A stretch of DNA of 43,559 nt from Alistipes sp. (GTDB taxonomy: Bacteria > Bacteroidota > Bacteroidia > Bacteroidales > Rikenellaceae), in NCBI GenBank assembly GCA_017629985.1, contig JAGBWD010000027.1, positions 1-43,559 on the forward strand, read 5' to 3'. Numbering within the stretch: the stretch's first letter is position 1; every line of letters starts with the position of its first letter. Shown here piece by piece: positions 27,023 to 35,202 of the stretch. The notes under the pieces were generated by a model. The model was not told the DNA's origin. It worked only from the letters and a program-made list of their open reading frames with translations, and made no database searches. The translations under genes and the position numbers were made by a program.

Positions 27023-27813
27023 ACACGCTCTAAAAGCTGGCGTACAGGCTTTATTATATGTATGAGCATGTCGAGTACGCGTGCTGGGAGTATGGCGCAT
27101 ATTGCTACAACCAGCTTTGTGAAGAGTCCTGGTGTCACTCGTCTACGGCCGCGCATCATAGCTCTTACGCCACGCTTGGCTATTCTCTCGGCGCTCATCA
27201 TTACTCCTAACGCTCTAAATGTTTTGCGAAGCTTGTCGCTGAGGTTGTAGAATGGCGTATCTACCGCACCTGGGAATACAGCTGTCACGCTTACGCCGTA
27301 GCGATGTAGCTCATACCACAACGAAAAGGCAAAGCTCTTGATGTAGGCCTTGGTGGCTGCATAATGCGATATTGTGGGGTAGGGTAGCCATGCTGTAGAT
27401 GATGACATTATGAGAATACGGCCCTTGCCACGCTGCTTCATCACCTCGCCAAAGTAGCGACAGAGGAGCGTTGTTGTTGTGCAGTGTAGGTCTATTATCG
27501 TGTGCAGGCGCTCGGGGTCTGTCTTCACAAGCGTTGAGAATAGCAACATTCCAGCATTGCAGATGAGAATCTCCACCTCTCTATGTTCTGCTTGGCATAG
27601 GTCAAAAATCCTCTTTGCAGCATCTCTCTCTGCGAGGTTGGCAAAGAGTGTGATAACCTCAACGCCAAACTCCTCGTTTAGCTCCTTGGCAACATGTTGT
27701 AGCTCCACCTCTTGGTTGCTTACCGCGATGATGTTATAACCTCGCGAAGCCATCTCGCGAGCATAGCAACGGCCAATGCCTGATGATGCTCCTGTAATTA
27801 AAGCGTAGTTCAT
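27019..27813 (-). CDS. Short-chain dehydrogenase/reductase (SDR)
   Basis: 264 residues from the ATG at 27813. The cofactor motif TGASSGIG (6-13) is followed by CNAG (about 87), catalytic Ser in MSSSTAW, and YAATK (YxxxK) around residue 153, so the SDR triad is complete. The C-terminal 40 residues include a hydrophobic helix (KLVVAICAILPARVLDMLIH), which is a membrane-anchoring feature of some SDRs; this is an inference. The substrate is unknown. The frame continues upstream to 27990, but that part overlaps the ybaK gene and its promoter region. The -7 box ends only five bases before the ATG, which suggests a leaderless mRNA. Confidence 0.92.
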   Translation of the reverse strand: MNYALITGASSGIGRCYAREMASRGYNIIAVSNQEVELQHVAKELNEEFGVEVITLFANLAERDAAKRIFDLCQAEHREVEILICNAGMLLFSTLVKTDPERLHTIIDLHCTTTTLLCRYFGEVMKQRGKGRILIMSSSTAWLPYPTISHYAATKAYIKSFAFSLWYELHRYGVSVTAVFPGAVDTPFYNLSDKLRKTFRALGVMMSAERIAKRGVRAMMRGRRRVTPGLFTKLVVAICAILPARVLDMLIHIIKPVRQLLERV

Positions 27814-27814
27814 A

Positions 27815-27845
27815 TTGCAAAGGTAGAAAAAAAATTCTATCTTTA
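27815..27845. promoter_or_regulatory. Overlapping divergent promoters of the SDR and ybaK genes
   Basis: On the minus strand TACCTTTG (27818-27825) serves the SDR gene. On the plus strand TTG (27815-27817), 20 nt, then TATCTTTA (27838-27845) serves ybaK. The ybaK -33 box directly abuts the SDR -7 box, so the two promoters cannot be used at the same time without competition. Confidence 0.6.
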
Positions 27846-27879
27846 CATAAATTATAGGAGTCTCCTTAATTTGTATACT

Positions 27880-28368
27880 ATGGCAAAGAAGATTGATAAG
27901 ACCAATGCAGCACGACTGCTTGATAGGGCAAAGATTGCCTACGAGCTCATACCATATACCGTAGATGAGAATAATCTTGCAGCTACCCATGTTGCCGAGG
28001 AGCTGGGCGAGGATATAGCCTCGGTGTTTAAGACTCTCATCCTCAAGGGTGACCGCACAGGCTATTTCGTTTGTGTTATCCCTGGCGATAAGGAGGTAGA
28101 CCTCAAGTCTGCAGCTCGTGTATCGGGGAATAAGAGCTGCGACCTTATCCCTATGAAGGAGCTGCTGCCCACTACAGGATATATTCGTGGTGGCTGCTCA
28201 CCAATAGGCATGAAGAGACCATTTCCAACGTTTATCCATGCCACAGCCCTAGATTTTGACCGTATATATATCAGCGCAGGAGTTCGTGGCCTTCAGATAG
28301 CCATACATCCCCAGGCGCTTATTGACTATGTAGGAGCTACTGTGGCAGATGTGGTGTCCAATAGATAG
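27880..28368 (+). CDS. ybaK: YbaK/EbsC-type Cys-tRNA(Pro) deacylase
   Basis: 162 residues of the prolyl-tRNA editing (YbaK) fold. TLILKGDRTGYFVCVIPGD contains the conserved Lys (about 54), KEVDLKSAARVSGNK follows, then GYIRGGCSPIGMKRPFPTFI, the signature GG-SP-G loop, and ISAGVRGLQIAI at the end. YbaK clears cysteine that ProRS has wrongly attached to tRNA(Pro). The frame opens at a TTG at 27871, but the ATG at 27880 is preferred. A monocistronic gene that ends at the hairpin at 28393. Confidence 0.95.
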   Translation: MAKKIDKTNAARLLDRAKIAYELIPYTVDENNLAATHVAEELGEDIASVFKTLILKGDRTGYFVCVIPGDKEVDLKSAARVSGNKSCDLIPMKELLPTTGYIRGGCSPIGMKRPFPTFIHATALDFDRIYISAGVRGLQIAIHPQALIDYVGATVADVVSNR

Positions 28369-28392
28369 ATGCTAACAACGGCAGATAACATT

Positions 28393-28433
28393 AAAGAGTA
28401 GGGTCTGTTCACTGCGAACAGACCCTACTCTTT
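28393..28433. terminator. Bidirectional terminator between ybaK and proC
   Basis: An 18-bp stem (28393-28410 with 28416-28433) with a 5-nt loop. The right arm runs into the proC stop codon at 28432-28434. Confidence 0.88.
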
Positions 28434-29229
28434 ATATCTTTGTAGATGCTTTAAGACCCTCTATCACGCTGTTTGAGAACCCTGAAGCCTCCATGGCATT
28501 GAGACCCTTTATCGTCAGACCACCAGGTGTTGTCACGCGATCAATCTCCACCTCGGGGTGAGAGCTGTTGGCCTCAAGAATCTCCACCGCGCCCCGCAGG
28601 GTCTGCATCACTATACGTTTTGCATCATCGGCGCGGAAGCCTAGCTCTACACCACCCTCCATCGCAGCACGAATATATCGTAGCGCGTATGCTATGCCAC
28701 ACGAAGCAAGTGATGTTCCCGCAGGTATGAGGCCCTCCTCAACCATCATCGCCACACCAAGCTCATTAAAAATATCTACTATATCCTTGTCTAGACTCTC
28801 GGATGAGTGTGCCGAGGCTATGAACGTCATGCTGCTTTTTGTTGCTATGGCTGTATTTGGGATTATGAGATATGTGGCAGGTAGCTTACCATCTCCCTTG
28901 TCTAGCCATTGCGATAGCTGTGTAATGCCCAACCCACCAACCATCGAGGCTATAGCTTGGCGACTATACTCTACACAAGGCTTTATCTCCGCTATAACCT
29001 GCTCCACCTTCCAAGGCTTCACAGCGAGGATGATGAGGTCTGCTACAGCCGCAGCCTCACAATTATCCGTTGTTACGTTTATCTCGGGAAACTCCGCCTT
29101 TAGTGCATCGAGCTTCGCTGATGATGGGTTAGATACATATATGTCTGACGTGGCGATGATGCTACCACTTGCAACGCCACGTGCTACAGCACCACCCATG
29201 TTTCCAGCTCCTATTATGGCTATTTTCAT
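28432..29229 (-). CDS. proC: Pyrroline-5-carboxylate reductase
   Basis: This is the last step of proline synthesis, NAD(P)H-dependent reduction of pyrroline-5-carboxylate. The 265 residues begin with the Rossmann motif IGAGNMGGAVARG. LIILAVKPW (about 70) follows, then MVGGLGITQLSQWL and the long C-terminal helix region EVEIDRVTTPGGLTIKGLNAM, which is the ProC signature. A minus-strand TATATTTG at 29272-29279 is a plausible -7 box with a leader of about 40 nt. Proline supply and the neighbouring YbaK (proline tRNA editing) are a loose functional pair, but they sit convergently and are not in one operon. Confidence 0.95.
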   Translation of the reverse strand: MKIAIIGAGNMGGAVARGVASGSIIATSDIYVSNPSSAKLDALKAEFPEINVTTDNCEAAAVADLIILAVKPWKVEQVIAEIKPCVEYSRQAIASMVGGLGITQLSQWLDKGDGKLPATYLIIPNTAIATKSSMTFIASAHSSESLDKDIVDIFNELGVAMMVEEGLIPAGTSLASCGIAYALRYIRAAMEGGVELGFRADDAKRIVMQTLRGAVEILEANSSHPEVEIDRVTTPGGLTIKGLNAMEASGFSNSVIEGLKASTKI

Positions 29230-29339
29230 ATTTTACGTTTATTACTTGTTGATATACTCCCAAAACATCTACAAATATAATATCTTTTATCTAATTACCT
29301 ACCTATCTTTATAAAGATGTTAGATGGTTTAGAACACCA

Positions 29340-31187
29340 CTACCAGATGGTGATGCGCTGTTCGGGAGCGAGGTAGAGAGCATCGCCCTCAACCACATCG
29401 AAGAGCTCGTACCAGTCGTCTATGTGCTGAACAACGCTATTGATGCGGATATGTCCCGCAGAGTGATTATCATGCTTTGCTCGCTCGATCATATCGGCAA
29501 CAGGCAGCTTCTCGCTGTACTGTATGGCATAGTCGATGAAAAACTGTCGCTTCATCTCGTTAAGTTTCTCACCCTCGATGCCTCGATCTTTGAGTTTGTT
29601 TACCCATAGGTCGTAGGCGATGTTGAAGCCACCAAGGTCAGCGACATCCTCTGTTACGGTTTGCGCGCCATTGGCCTTCATATCTGGCAAAACCTCGTGG
29701 GTGCTGACATTCTCCGCACGGCGTGCGTTTAGCTCGGCAAACTTGGCAGCATCGTTTGCAGTCCACCAGTTGTTCATCTCGCCATACTTGTCAAAGGCAG
29801 CACCATTTTGGTCGAATCCGTGTGTTATCTCGTGACCAATCGTAACACCCCAGATAGCGTATAACTTACACTCATCCATATCGGGGGTATAGGCTGGCTC
29901 CAACATATATGAAGGCAGCACGTAGAACATATTGAACGCTGCATCGTAAAAGGCGTTAGGTGTGAAGGTGTAGAACGACTGGATGGGACTATAAAACATA
30001 TAGTAGATAGGTAGGTACTCATCAGCGTTCTTGCCTAATAACGACTCGATTATATCGATGCGGCTCTGCTTTACTTCCATTATGTCGGCAAGGAGCATCT
30101 CTCCCTTGAGTGATAGCATCTCTGTCACAGGCCATTTTTTAGGTGTGCCATAGTACTTATGCATATAGTCTAACTTCTCGATTGCAGCCTCCTTGGTTGA
30201 TGGCGATAGCCACTGATTATTCTCCAGACGTTTGCGGAATGATGCCGTAAGCTCCTCTCCGAGAGCGCTGAATATAGGCTCTGCAGCGTCAGTAGGGTAT
30301 GCTTGCGAGTAGTAGTACGATAAGAAGTAACCCAAATCATACACTAAATATTTATTGATGTAGCCCTGCACGGAGGTCACCTGGCCGCCTGTGCGATCGC
30401 GCACGTAATCATCGGAGCAGTAGCAGTAAAGATCTGCCAAAAGAGCCTCGCCAATGCTCTTCAAAAGCTCATCTTTCTCCATCGCCTCCAAGGCTGCAAT
30501 CATCTCTGCGACATCCTCATCTTCGTCATCATCAAGGAAGTACGCAGGGTCGAGGCCGATACCCTCGAGAACATAGTCGAGAGTTCTCTTACCGCTACGC
30601 GTGGTAGGCTCATATCTGTTGAGTCGCTTCGATGCTATGATGTCTCTAGGCTCGGCAGTGCTGTACACGCTGGTTACGCTGGCCATCTCGGATGTCGGAG
30701 GTATAAAGAAAAAGCCTAGCGTGTTATCCTCGCTGCATATTCCCGTGTGGAGCGAGGCAAAAGATGGAACACCCAATCTGATAGCCTTGCCAAAGGCAAT
30801 ATATGCATCCTCCTTGGTCTCCGCTTCTGCGAGCAAAGTCGTAACAATCTCCTCCGCCAGCGCTATAGACGCATCGATATTCTTTTCGATGTTGGCTCCC
30901 GCCTGCACCAATGCCTTAATCTCTGGCATAGCCTCCTGAATGGCCTGAACCCTCGCATTGTTCGCCCGAGAAATATCGTATAGATAACCTTGCCACATCT
31001 GCGAGTTTGTGCCTTCGAGTGATTTGAGCCATTCGGCGTTGGCATAAGAGAAGAAGTCATCGCCAGGCTTGCAATCGGAAGGTTTGGTTGTTTCACCCGT
31101 ATTGTTATCCTCTTTGGCGCACGATATCGCACTCACCAAGCATAACGACAGGATAAACAGCATTTTGAAAAATTTATTCAAAAGCAT
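29340..31187 (-). CDS. M13-family (neprilysin/PepO-like) metallopeptidase lipoprotein
   Basis: 615 residues. The signal with a lipobox (AISC, residue 23) is followed by the conserved N-terminal [14 protein letters not shown]. The catalytic domain has the zinc motif [19 protein letters not shown] (HExxH, about 450), the ExxxD third ligand in [16 protein letters not shown] (about 505), and an [14 protein letters not shown] segment before the end. The NAFY substrate-binding motif is present (FTPNAFYDA). The family usually has about 680 residues, so this is somewhat short, mainly at the N-terminus. It probably cleaves peptides at the cell surface or in the periplasm. A promoter lies at 31221-31250, divergent from catalase. 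Confidence 0.95.
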   Translation of the reverse strand: MLLNKFFKMLFILSLCLVSAISCAKEDNNTGETTKPSDCKPGDDFFSYANAEWLKSLEGTNSQMWQGYLYDISRANNARVQAIQEAMPEIKALVQAGANIEKNIDASIALAEEIVTTLLAEAETKEDAYIAFGKAIRLGVPSFASLHTGICSEDNTLGFFFIPPTSEMASVTSVYSTAEPRDIIASKRLNRYEPTTRSGKRTLDYVLEGIGLDPAYFLDDDEDEDVAEMIAALEAMEKDELLKSIGEALLADLYCYCSDDYVRDRTGGQVTSVQGYINKYLVYDLGYFLSYYYSQAYPTDAAEPIFSALGEELTASFRKRLENNQWLSPSTKEAAIEKLDYMHKYYGTPKKWPVTEMLSLKGEMLLADIMEVKQSRIDIIESLLGKNADEYLPIYYMFYSPIQSFYTFTPNAFYDAAFNMFYVLPSYMLEPAYTPDMDECKLYAIWGVTIGHEITHGFDQNGAAFDKYGEMNNWWTANDAAKFAELNARRAENVSTHEVLPDMKANGAQTVTEDVADLGGFNIAYDLWVNKLKDRGIEGEKLNEMKRQFFIDYAIQYSEKLPVADMIERAKHDNHSAGHIRINSVVQHIDDWYELFDVVEGDALYLAPEQRITIW

Positions 31188-31220
31188 AATAATAATTTGT
31201 TAAGTGACATAATTTTATCG

Positions 31221-31250
31221 CAAAGTTATACTTTTTTTGTAAAATGCAAA
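31221..31250 (-). promoter_or_regulatory. Promoter of the M13 peptidase gene
   Basis: On the minus strand TTTG (31247-31250), 18 nt and TAACTTTG (31221-31228) match the Bacteroidetes consensus, about 34 nt before the ATG. I could not find an equally good promoter for katA in the same spacer. Confidence 0.65.
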
Positions 31251-31310
31251 ATAAGGAGCAGAATGGCACAATTTTGGGAATATAAAAGTAGATATTTACA
31301 AATTTCCGAT

Positions 31311-32813
31311 ATGAAACAGAACGATAAAAAACATCTAACGGCCGAGAATGGTCGCCCCATTGCCGACAATCAAAATACGCAGACCGCAGGGGTGCGAGGC
31401 CCCGTGACGCTTCAGGATCCGTGGCTTACGGAGAAGTTGGCACATTTCGACCGTGAGGTAATCCCCGAGAGACGTATGCACGCCAAAGGGTCGGGAGCAT
31501 ACGGCACATTCACCGTTACACACGATATCACGAAGTACACCCGAGCTTCAATATTTGCGGAGGTGGGCAAGAAGACCGAGTGCTTTGTCCGCTTCTCCAC
31601 CGTGGCGGGTGAGCGTGGTGCCGCAGATGCCGAGCGTGACATCCGTGGCTTTGCGATGAAATTCTATACCGACACGGGTAACTGGGATTTGGTGGGTAAC
31701 AACACGCCCGTCTTCTTTCTGCGCGACCCCTTGAAGTTCCCCGACCTCAACCACGCCATTAAGCGTGACCCTCGTACGGGTATGCGCTCGGCAAATAGTA
31801 ATTGGGACTTCTGGACACTTCTGCCCGAGGCTCTACATCAGGTGACTATCACGATGTCGCCACGTGGAATACCATACTCGTTTCGCCATATGCACGGCTT
31901 TGGTAGCCACACATATAGCTTTATAAATGCCGATAATAAGCGCACTTGGGTAAAGTTCCATTTGCGCACCTTGCAGGGCATTAAGAATATGACAGACGCC
32001 GAGGCGGAGGCTGTGATTGCCAAGGATAGAGAGTCGCACCAAAGAGATTTGTTTGAGGCCATAGAGCGTGGCGACTACCCTCGCTGGCTGATGCAGGTTC
32101 AATTAATGACCGAGGAGCAAGCGAAGAAGTACCATATCAACCCCTTCGACCTTACGAAGGTGTGGTACCACGGTGATTTCCCGCTGCACGATGTAGGTAT
32201 CTTGGAGCTTAACCGCAACCCCGAGAACTTCTTTGCCGAGACCGAGCAGGCGGCATTCAACCCTATGAATGTAATAGATGGCATAGGCTTTTCGCCCGAT
32301 AAGATGTTGCAGGGCAGACTCTTCTCCTATGGCGATGCGCAACGCTACCGCTTAGGCGTGAACCACCACCTGATACCCGTAAACAAGCCTCGTTGCCCCT
32401 ACCACTCCTACCATCGTGACGGCCAGATGCGAACAGACGATAATACTGGTCGCACGATAGGCTATGAGCCAAATAGCTATGGCGAGTGGCACGACCAGCC
32501 ACACCTCAAAGAGCCACCATTGGCCGTTTCGGGCGAGGTATATAATTACGATGAGAGGGAATACGATAGCGACTACTACACACAGCCGGGCAAATTGTGG
32601 CGACTAATGACGGCGGAAGACCAAAAGGCGACTTGCGAGAACACGGCCCGCGCTATGGGCGATGCGGAGGTGTTTATCAAACAGCGCCATATCCGTAACT
32701 GCCACCGTGCCGACCCCTCGTATGGCGAGGGCGTAGCAAAGGCCTTGGGACTATCGCTTTCGGAAGCCTTAATCGCCGAAGACCCAGCACATCCATCGTG
32801 GGATTGGAGGTAG
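31311..32813 (+). CDS. katA: Monofunctional heme catalase, small-subunit type
   Basis: Catalase converts hydrogen peroxide to water and oxygen. The 500-residue product has the distal His in [14 protein letters not shown] (H57), [20 protein letters not shown], the distal Asn in VGNNTPVFF, the [14 protein letters not shown] stretch, and the proximal heme Tyr in [14 protein letters not shown] (about 340). This is the small-subunit clade that binds NADPH. The C-terminus ends [10 protein letters not shown]. The open frame continues upstream to 31197, but the ATG at 31311 begins [10 protein letters not shown], as in other Bacteroidales catalases. The last nine codons, the stop region and the terminator arm are duplicated at 33443-33490. 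Confidence 0.97.
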   Translation: MKQNDKKHLTAENGRPIADNQNTQTAGVRGPVTLQDPWLTEKLAHFDREVIPERRMHAKGSGAYGTFTVTHDITKYTRASIFAEVGKKTECFVRFSTVAGERGAADAERDIRGFAMKFYTDTGNWDLVGNNTPVFFLRDPLKFPDLNHAIKRDPRTGMRSANSNWDFWTLLPEALHQVTITMSPRGIPYSFRHMHGFGSHTYSFINADNKRTWVKFHLRTLQGIKNMTDAEAEAVIAKDRESHQRDLFEAIERGDYPRWLMQVQLMTEEQAKKYHINPFDLTKVWYHGDFPLHDVGILELNRNPENFFAETEQAAFNPMNVIDGIGFSPDKMLQGRLFSYGDAQRYRLGVNHHLIPVNKPRCPYHSYHRDGQMRTDDNTGRTIGYEPNSYGEWHDQPHLKEPPLAVSGEVYNYDEREYDSDYYTQPGKLWRLMTAEDQKATCENTARAMGDAEVFIKQRHIRNCHRADPSYGEGVAKALGLSLSEALIAEDPAHPSWDWR

Positions 32814-32831
32814 TATATAAACAATGGCGAC
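32784..32831 (+). repeat. 48-bp direct repeat, copy A (3' end of katA)
   Basis: This block covers the last nine katA codons (PAHPSWDWR), the stop codon and the first arm of the terminator. It matches 33443-33490 at 47 of 48 positions; the only difference is the third base of the stop codon, TAG here and TAA in copy B. Confidence 0.9.
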
Positions 32832-32856
32832 CGCTCATATTAGAGCTGTCGCCATT
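32823..32856. terminator. Bidirectional terminator of katA and the STAS-like gene, AATGGCGAC family
   Basis: The outer 9-bp stem (32823-32831 with 32848-32856) holds a second 4-bp GCTC/GAGC stem. The same hairpin type recurs at 33482, 34412 and 37217. Confidence 0.8.
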
Positions 32857-32892
32857 GGCATTAATAAAAAGGAGTCTTTTACAACCTAAAGT

Positions 32893-33186
32893 CTAATTCT
32901 TGATAGTCAAATGTCTGCGGCGAAGTGCTGTCAGCACGCTATCGTTAGCAATAGGATTAAGCCCCTTGAATGTGGTGTGGCTGCGTAATTCTGCAAGAGA
33001 CATTTCGAGCAACAGCTTGGCGATACACTCATCGGCGAATGAATTGCTAACCACATTTACGCCCGTAAAGTCGAGCACGACACAACTATTTTGCTTGATA
33101 AGTGGAAGCAACTGCTCGCGCACACGCTTACCCAATGGGCGTGCACCCAAATTCTCGCCGTATTCTCTAAAACTAAATGTTACCAT
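32893..33186 (-). CDS. Small STAS-like (DUF4325-type) protein
   Basis: 97 residues. LKQ-type helices surround the hallmark CVVLDFTGVNVVSNSFADECIAKLL (about 35-59), which resembles STAS-like DUF4325 proteins (VLDFxGV, SSFADEL). A short variable C-terminus follows. DUF4325 proteins are poorly understood; some sit beside HATPase-type kinases or near defence loci, as known family associations. No kinase is next to this one. It is convergent with katA and has its own likely promoter with a leader of about 100 nt. The identification of the fold is probable; a biological role cannot be read. Confidence 0.72.
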   Translation of the reverse strand: MVTFSFREYGENLGARPLGKRVREQLLPLIKQNSCVVLDFTGVNVVSNSFADECIAKLLLEMSLAELRSHTTFKGLNPIANDSVLTALRRRHLTIKN

Positions 33187-33442
33187 AATTCCTCTAATTC
33201 GTTATCGGTTAGGAATGTATCATTATATTGACCTGCTACATTTGTGTTAAATGGTTCCGATCACTTGTGATTCAATCAATAACGACACAAAGATACATAA
33301 ATTATTCCGAACTATTGTGTCTATGGTCGAGAAATTTATGGGGCTCTGTTGTTTGCGGGCACCAAAGAACTTTTGAAATCTAAAATAAAGTAGCAATATA
33401 GCACATCGTTAAATACTCTCATTTACGAGAATGAGTCCATAT
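33187..33442. other. Non-coding spacer upstream of the STAS-like gene
   Basis: A/T-rich sequence with no credible gene on either strand. It holds a probable minus-strand -7 box at 33288-33295 and ends with a small inverted repeat (CTCATT at 33419-33424, AATGAG at 33430-33435) just before the catalase-tail copy. I recognise nothing else in it. Confidence 0.6.
33288..33295 (-). promoter_or_regulatory. Putative -7 box of the STAS-like gene
   Basis: The minus strand reads TATCTTTG, about 100 nt before the ATG at 33186. The -33 box is unclear. Confidence 0.45.
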
Positions 33443-33490
33443 CCAGCACATCCATCGTGGGATTGGAGGTAATATATAAACAATGGCGAC
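33443..33490 (+). repeat. 48-bp direct repeat, copy B (orphan copy of the katA 3' end)
   Basis: This block is identical to 32784-32831 except for one base and lies outside any catalase gene. It would encode PAHPSWDWR and a TAA stop, preceded by unrelated sequence. Its terminator arm continues into the hairpin at 33482-33523. The two copies are 659 bp apart, in the same orientation, and bracket the STAS-like gene. Confidence 0.9.
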
Positions 33491-33523
33491 TACTCGGTGT
33501 ATTGAGCAGTCGCCGTTGCCATT
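33482..33523 (-). terminator. Terminator of the PadR/membrane-protein operon, AATGGCGAC family
   Basis: The 5' arm (33482-33490) can pair with either GTCGCC (33509-33514) or the neighbouring near-copy GTTGCCATT (33515-33523), so two alternative hairpins are possible. The element ends at the stop codon of the 33523-33936 gene. Confidence 0.65.
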
Positions 33524-33936
33524 TATTGGAAGATCTCGTCCTTGGCGTATCCTTTTATTGTCTTGCGTTGTTCGATGAGATAGAAGATAAAATGAACGAG
33601 AAGACCTATTCCCCATGAGATTGCGGTAATGGTCATTGCTCGCAGGCTCTCAGCATTCCATCCCAAATAATGAACGCCGTATCCAATACCAATACATAAA
33701 ATATAGGTCACTAAATGGTGTCTGAAACCGATGTCGTGCACCTCATTCTCCTTGGCATCCTTCGTTCCAAAATACCAGCCGACCAGAAAAATTAAACCTC
33801 CATACACAATGGAGCAGGTAGTTGTTCCAATAACATTGTTCGCCTCGATGCATAAGTTTAGAGCATATCGGAATAACACGGTCAAAACTAATGCGCAAAT
33901 TGCAAACTGTCCCAATCTGATTGTCAATGCTTTCAT
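33523..33936 (-). CDS. Small integral membrane protein of unknown function, partner of PadR-like gene
   Basis: 137 residues with about four membrane helices: residues 8-30 (FAICALVLTVLFRYALNLC), 36-55 (IGTTTCSIVYGGLIFLVGWY), 75-93 (LVTYILCIGIGYGVHYLGW) and 98-120 (RAMTITAISWGIGLLVHFIFY). A basic/acidic tail (EQRKTIKGYAKDEIF) follows. There is no recognised domain or catalytic motif. It lies 6 nt after the PadR-like regulator gene, so they form a two-gene operon. PadR-type regulators frequently control a co-encoded membrane protein or transporter; here the function remains open. Confidence 0.8.
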   Translation of the reverse strand: MKALTIRLGQFAICALVLTVLFRYALNLCIEANNVIGTTTCSIVYGGLIFLVGWYFGTKDAKENEVHDIGFRHHLVTYILCIGIGYGVHYLGWNAESLRAMTITAISWGIGLLVHFIFYLIEQRKTIKGYAKDEIFQ

Positions 33937-33942
33937 AACTTA

Positions 33943-34305
33943 CTAATTTAAAAGGTTTATAATGGATTCTTTTGTAAATATCTTGATGTTTCGTTCAACG
34001 AAGTGCTGAAACAACTCCTTACCAAGCTCTGTCAGATAGTAGTATTTTCTATCAGGGCCCTTGCTGACACGCTTACTATCGTATGCGACTATTCCTAGGT
34101 TAAGGAACTTTCGCAAATTTCTGTACAGGCTTTGCTCTTCGCAAGACATCGAACCCTCCGACATCTTCTCAACAAACTCTTTTATCTCTTCTACGCATTT
34201 ATTGCTCTCTTTTAGAGATAGAAATACCCAGAAGGTTAGTTGCCCCTTTTTGTAGGTCTCTTCCCACGCATTTAGCAGTTCAGTTATCATTACATCGTTC
34301 TCCAT
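33943..34305 (-). CDS. PadR-like winged-helix transcriptional regulator
   Basis: 120 residues. The N-terminal helices (MENDVMITELLNAWEETYKKGQLTFWVFLSL as two segments) lead into a winged-helix with an SLYRNLRKFLNLGIV recognition helix and the wing KGPDRKYYYLTELG, which is the PadR family signature. The C-terminal helix region is short, so it is a minimal PadR-like protein. PadR proteins bind small aromatic or lipophilic molecules and repress adjacent genes. It is the first gene of an operon with the membrane protein at 33523-33936. A strong promoter lies at 34346-34376; autoregulation is likely but no inverted repeat is obvious over it. Confidence 0.8.
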   Translation of the reverse strand: MENDVMITELLNAWEETYKKGQLTFWVFLSLKESNKCVEEIKEFVEKMSEGSMSCEEQSLYRNLRKFLNLGIVAYDSKRVSKGPDRKYYYLTELGKELFQHFVERNIKIFTKESIINLLN

Positions 34306-34345
34306 ACTTGTAGTATTCTTTATGTATTAAACAACTTGTATAATG

Positions 34346-34376
34346 CAAATATACTACTACTTTTTGAATCTGCAAA
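34346..34376 (-). promoter_or_regulatory. Promoter of the PadR operon
   Basis: On the minus strand TTTG (34373-34376), 19 nt and TATATTTG (34346-34353) match the consensus very well. The leader is about 35 nt. Confidence 0.75.
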
Positions 34377-34411
34377 TAAAAAATGAGATTTTTTTTATAA
34401 TATGTAAAAAT

Positions 34412-34443
34412 AATGGCGACTACTCATTTGAGCAGTCGCCATT
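34412..34443 (-). terminator. Terminator of the plug-like protein gene, AATGGCGAC family
   Basis: A 10-bp stem (34412-34421 with 34434-34443) encloses CTC/GAG. It lies 26 nt downstream of the stop of the 34469-35149 gene, with A/T-rich sequence beyond it. Confidence 0.8.
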
Positions 34444-34468
34444 GTTATATGGTGATATTAAAGAATAA

Positions 34469-35149
34469 CTACTTCAATTCAATGAGAATTACGCCATTGG
34501 ATGTGTCGCCATACTTCTTGAACTGCTCGCCCTGCTCGCCCTTGAAGACATGCATAGTCTTCATTTCGTTGGGAGATATAGAATTTATATCACCTTTATA
34601 GATTTCGCCGTTGGGCTTCTTAATAATGCAAAGTGCATCTACAGTAGATTTACTCGGCTGGTATGTAAAATTCTCCACTTTCAGGCTGGCATCTCTAATC
34701 ACAACAATATTCTTAGCTTGATTCTTATCCATAACAACATCGTCCATATTAGCCTTGTCAACTGGAACGGTTACTGTAGGATAATCTACATACATATATT
34801 GGAGGAACGCCTCGCCAGCTGCAAGATTAATATTGTAATATCCATTGGCATCTGTTGCAACGCCTGCTTTGGTCTTTGGCACCATTACAAGCACTCCGGC
34901 CATAGGCTTTCCCTCGGTATCGACCACGCGTCCAGAAATCTCTCGGCCATTTTGGGTCGTGATGATAACCACCGACTCTACACCTTTGACAACATTCATA
35001 TTGCGAATCATATCGCTTGGCAATTCATCAACTGCTGCTTTGGTAGATACGACTCCATCGATAATGTAGAGAGTTTGCCCCTCACCAGATTGTGCAAATG
35101 CAAAGTTAGTTGCAATGCTCATTAAGAAAATAAAAAACAACTTTTTCAT
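34469..35149 (-). CDS. Small secreted protein with two TonB-plug-like segments around a carboxypeptidase-regulatory-like domain
   Basis: 226 residues from the ATG at 35149, with a signal peptide (MKKLFFIFLMSIATNFAFAQ). The N-terminal part (about 24-66) reads TLYIIDGVVS, IRNMNVVKGVESVVIITTQNG, the pattern of a SusC/TonB receptor plug. Next is a carboxypeptidase-regulatory-like beta sandwich (ISGRVVDTEGKPMAGVLVMV, GVATDANGYYNINLAAGE; about 70-140). The last 55 residues repeat a plug-like pattern (ISPNEMKTMHVFKGE, YGDTSNGVILIELK). There is no beta barrel. Similar tails occur in some Bacteroidetes M56/BlaR1-type proteins. The gene is divergent from a two-component pair, sharing the operator array at 35233-35279, so it may be its target or sensor accessory. 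Confidence 0.72.
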   Translation of the reverse strand: MKKLFFIFLMSIATNFAFAQSGEGQTLYIIDGVVSTKAAVDELPSDMIRNMNVVKGVESVVIITTQNGREISGRVVDTEGKPMAGVLVMVPKTKAGVATDANGYYNINLAAGEAFLQYMYVDYPTVTVPVDKANMDDVVMDKNQAKNIVVIRDASLKVENFTYQPSKSTVDALCIIKKPNGEIYKGDINSISPNEMKTMHVFKGEQGEQFKKYGDTSNGVILIELK

Positions 35150-35202
35150 AGTAACATTCACTTTTAATAGATTCAACAACAATGAAACCGGTTTTCGTAG
35201 TG

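Noticed and set aside
27814-27990. Longer N-terminus of the SDR protein
   Set aside because: It would overlap the ybaK gene and both promoters and places 59 unrelated residues before the Rossmann motif, which normally starts within ten residues.
28568-29314. 248-codon open frame antisense to proC
   Set aside because: It covers proC, whose protein is unmistakable, and its translation is a low-complexity mirror of that gene.
29305-29318. Perfect 14-bp palindrome ATCTTTATAAAGAT upstream of proC
   Set aside because: It could be an operator, but it is short, A/T-rich and beside no better evidence, so I do not annotate it.
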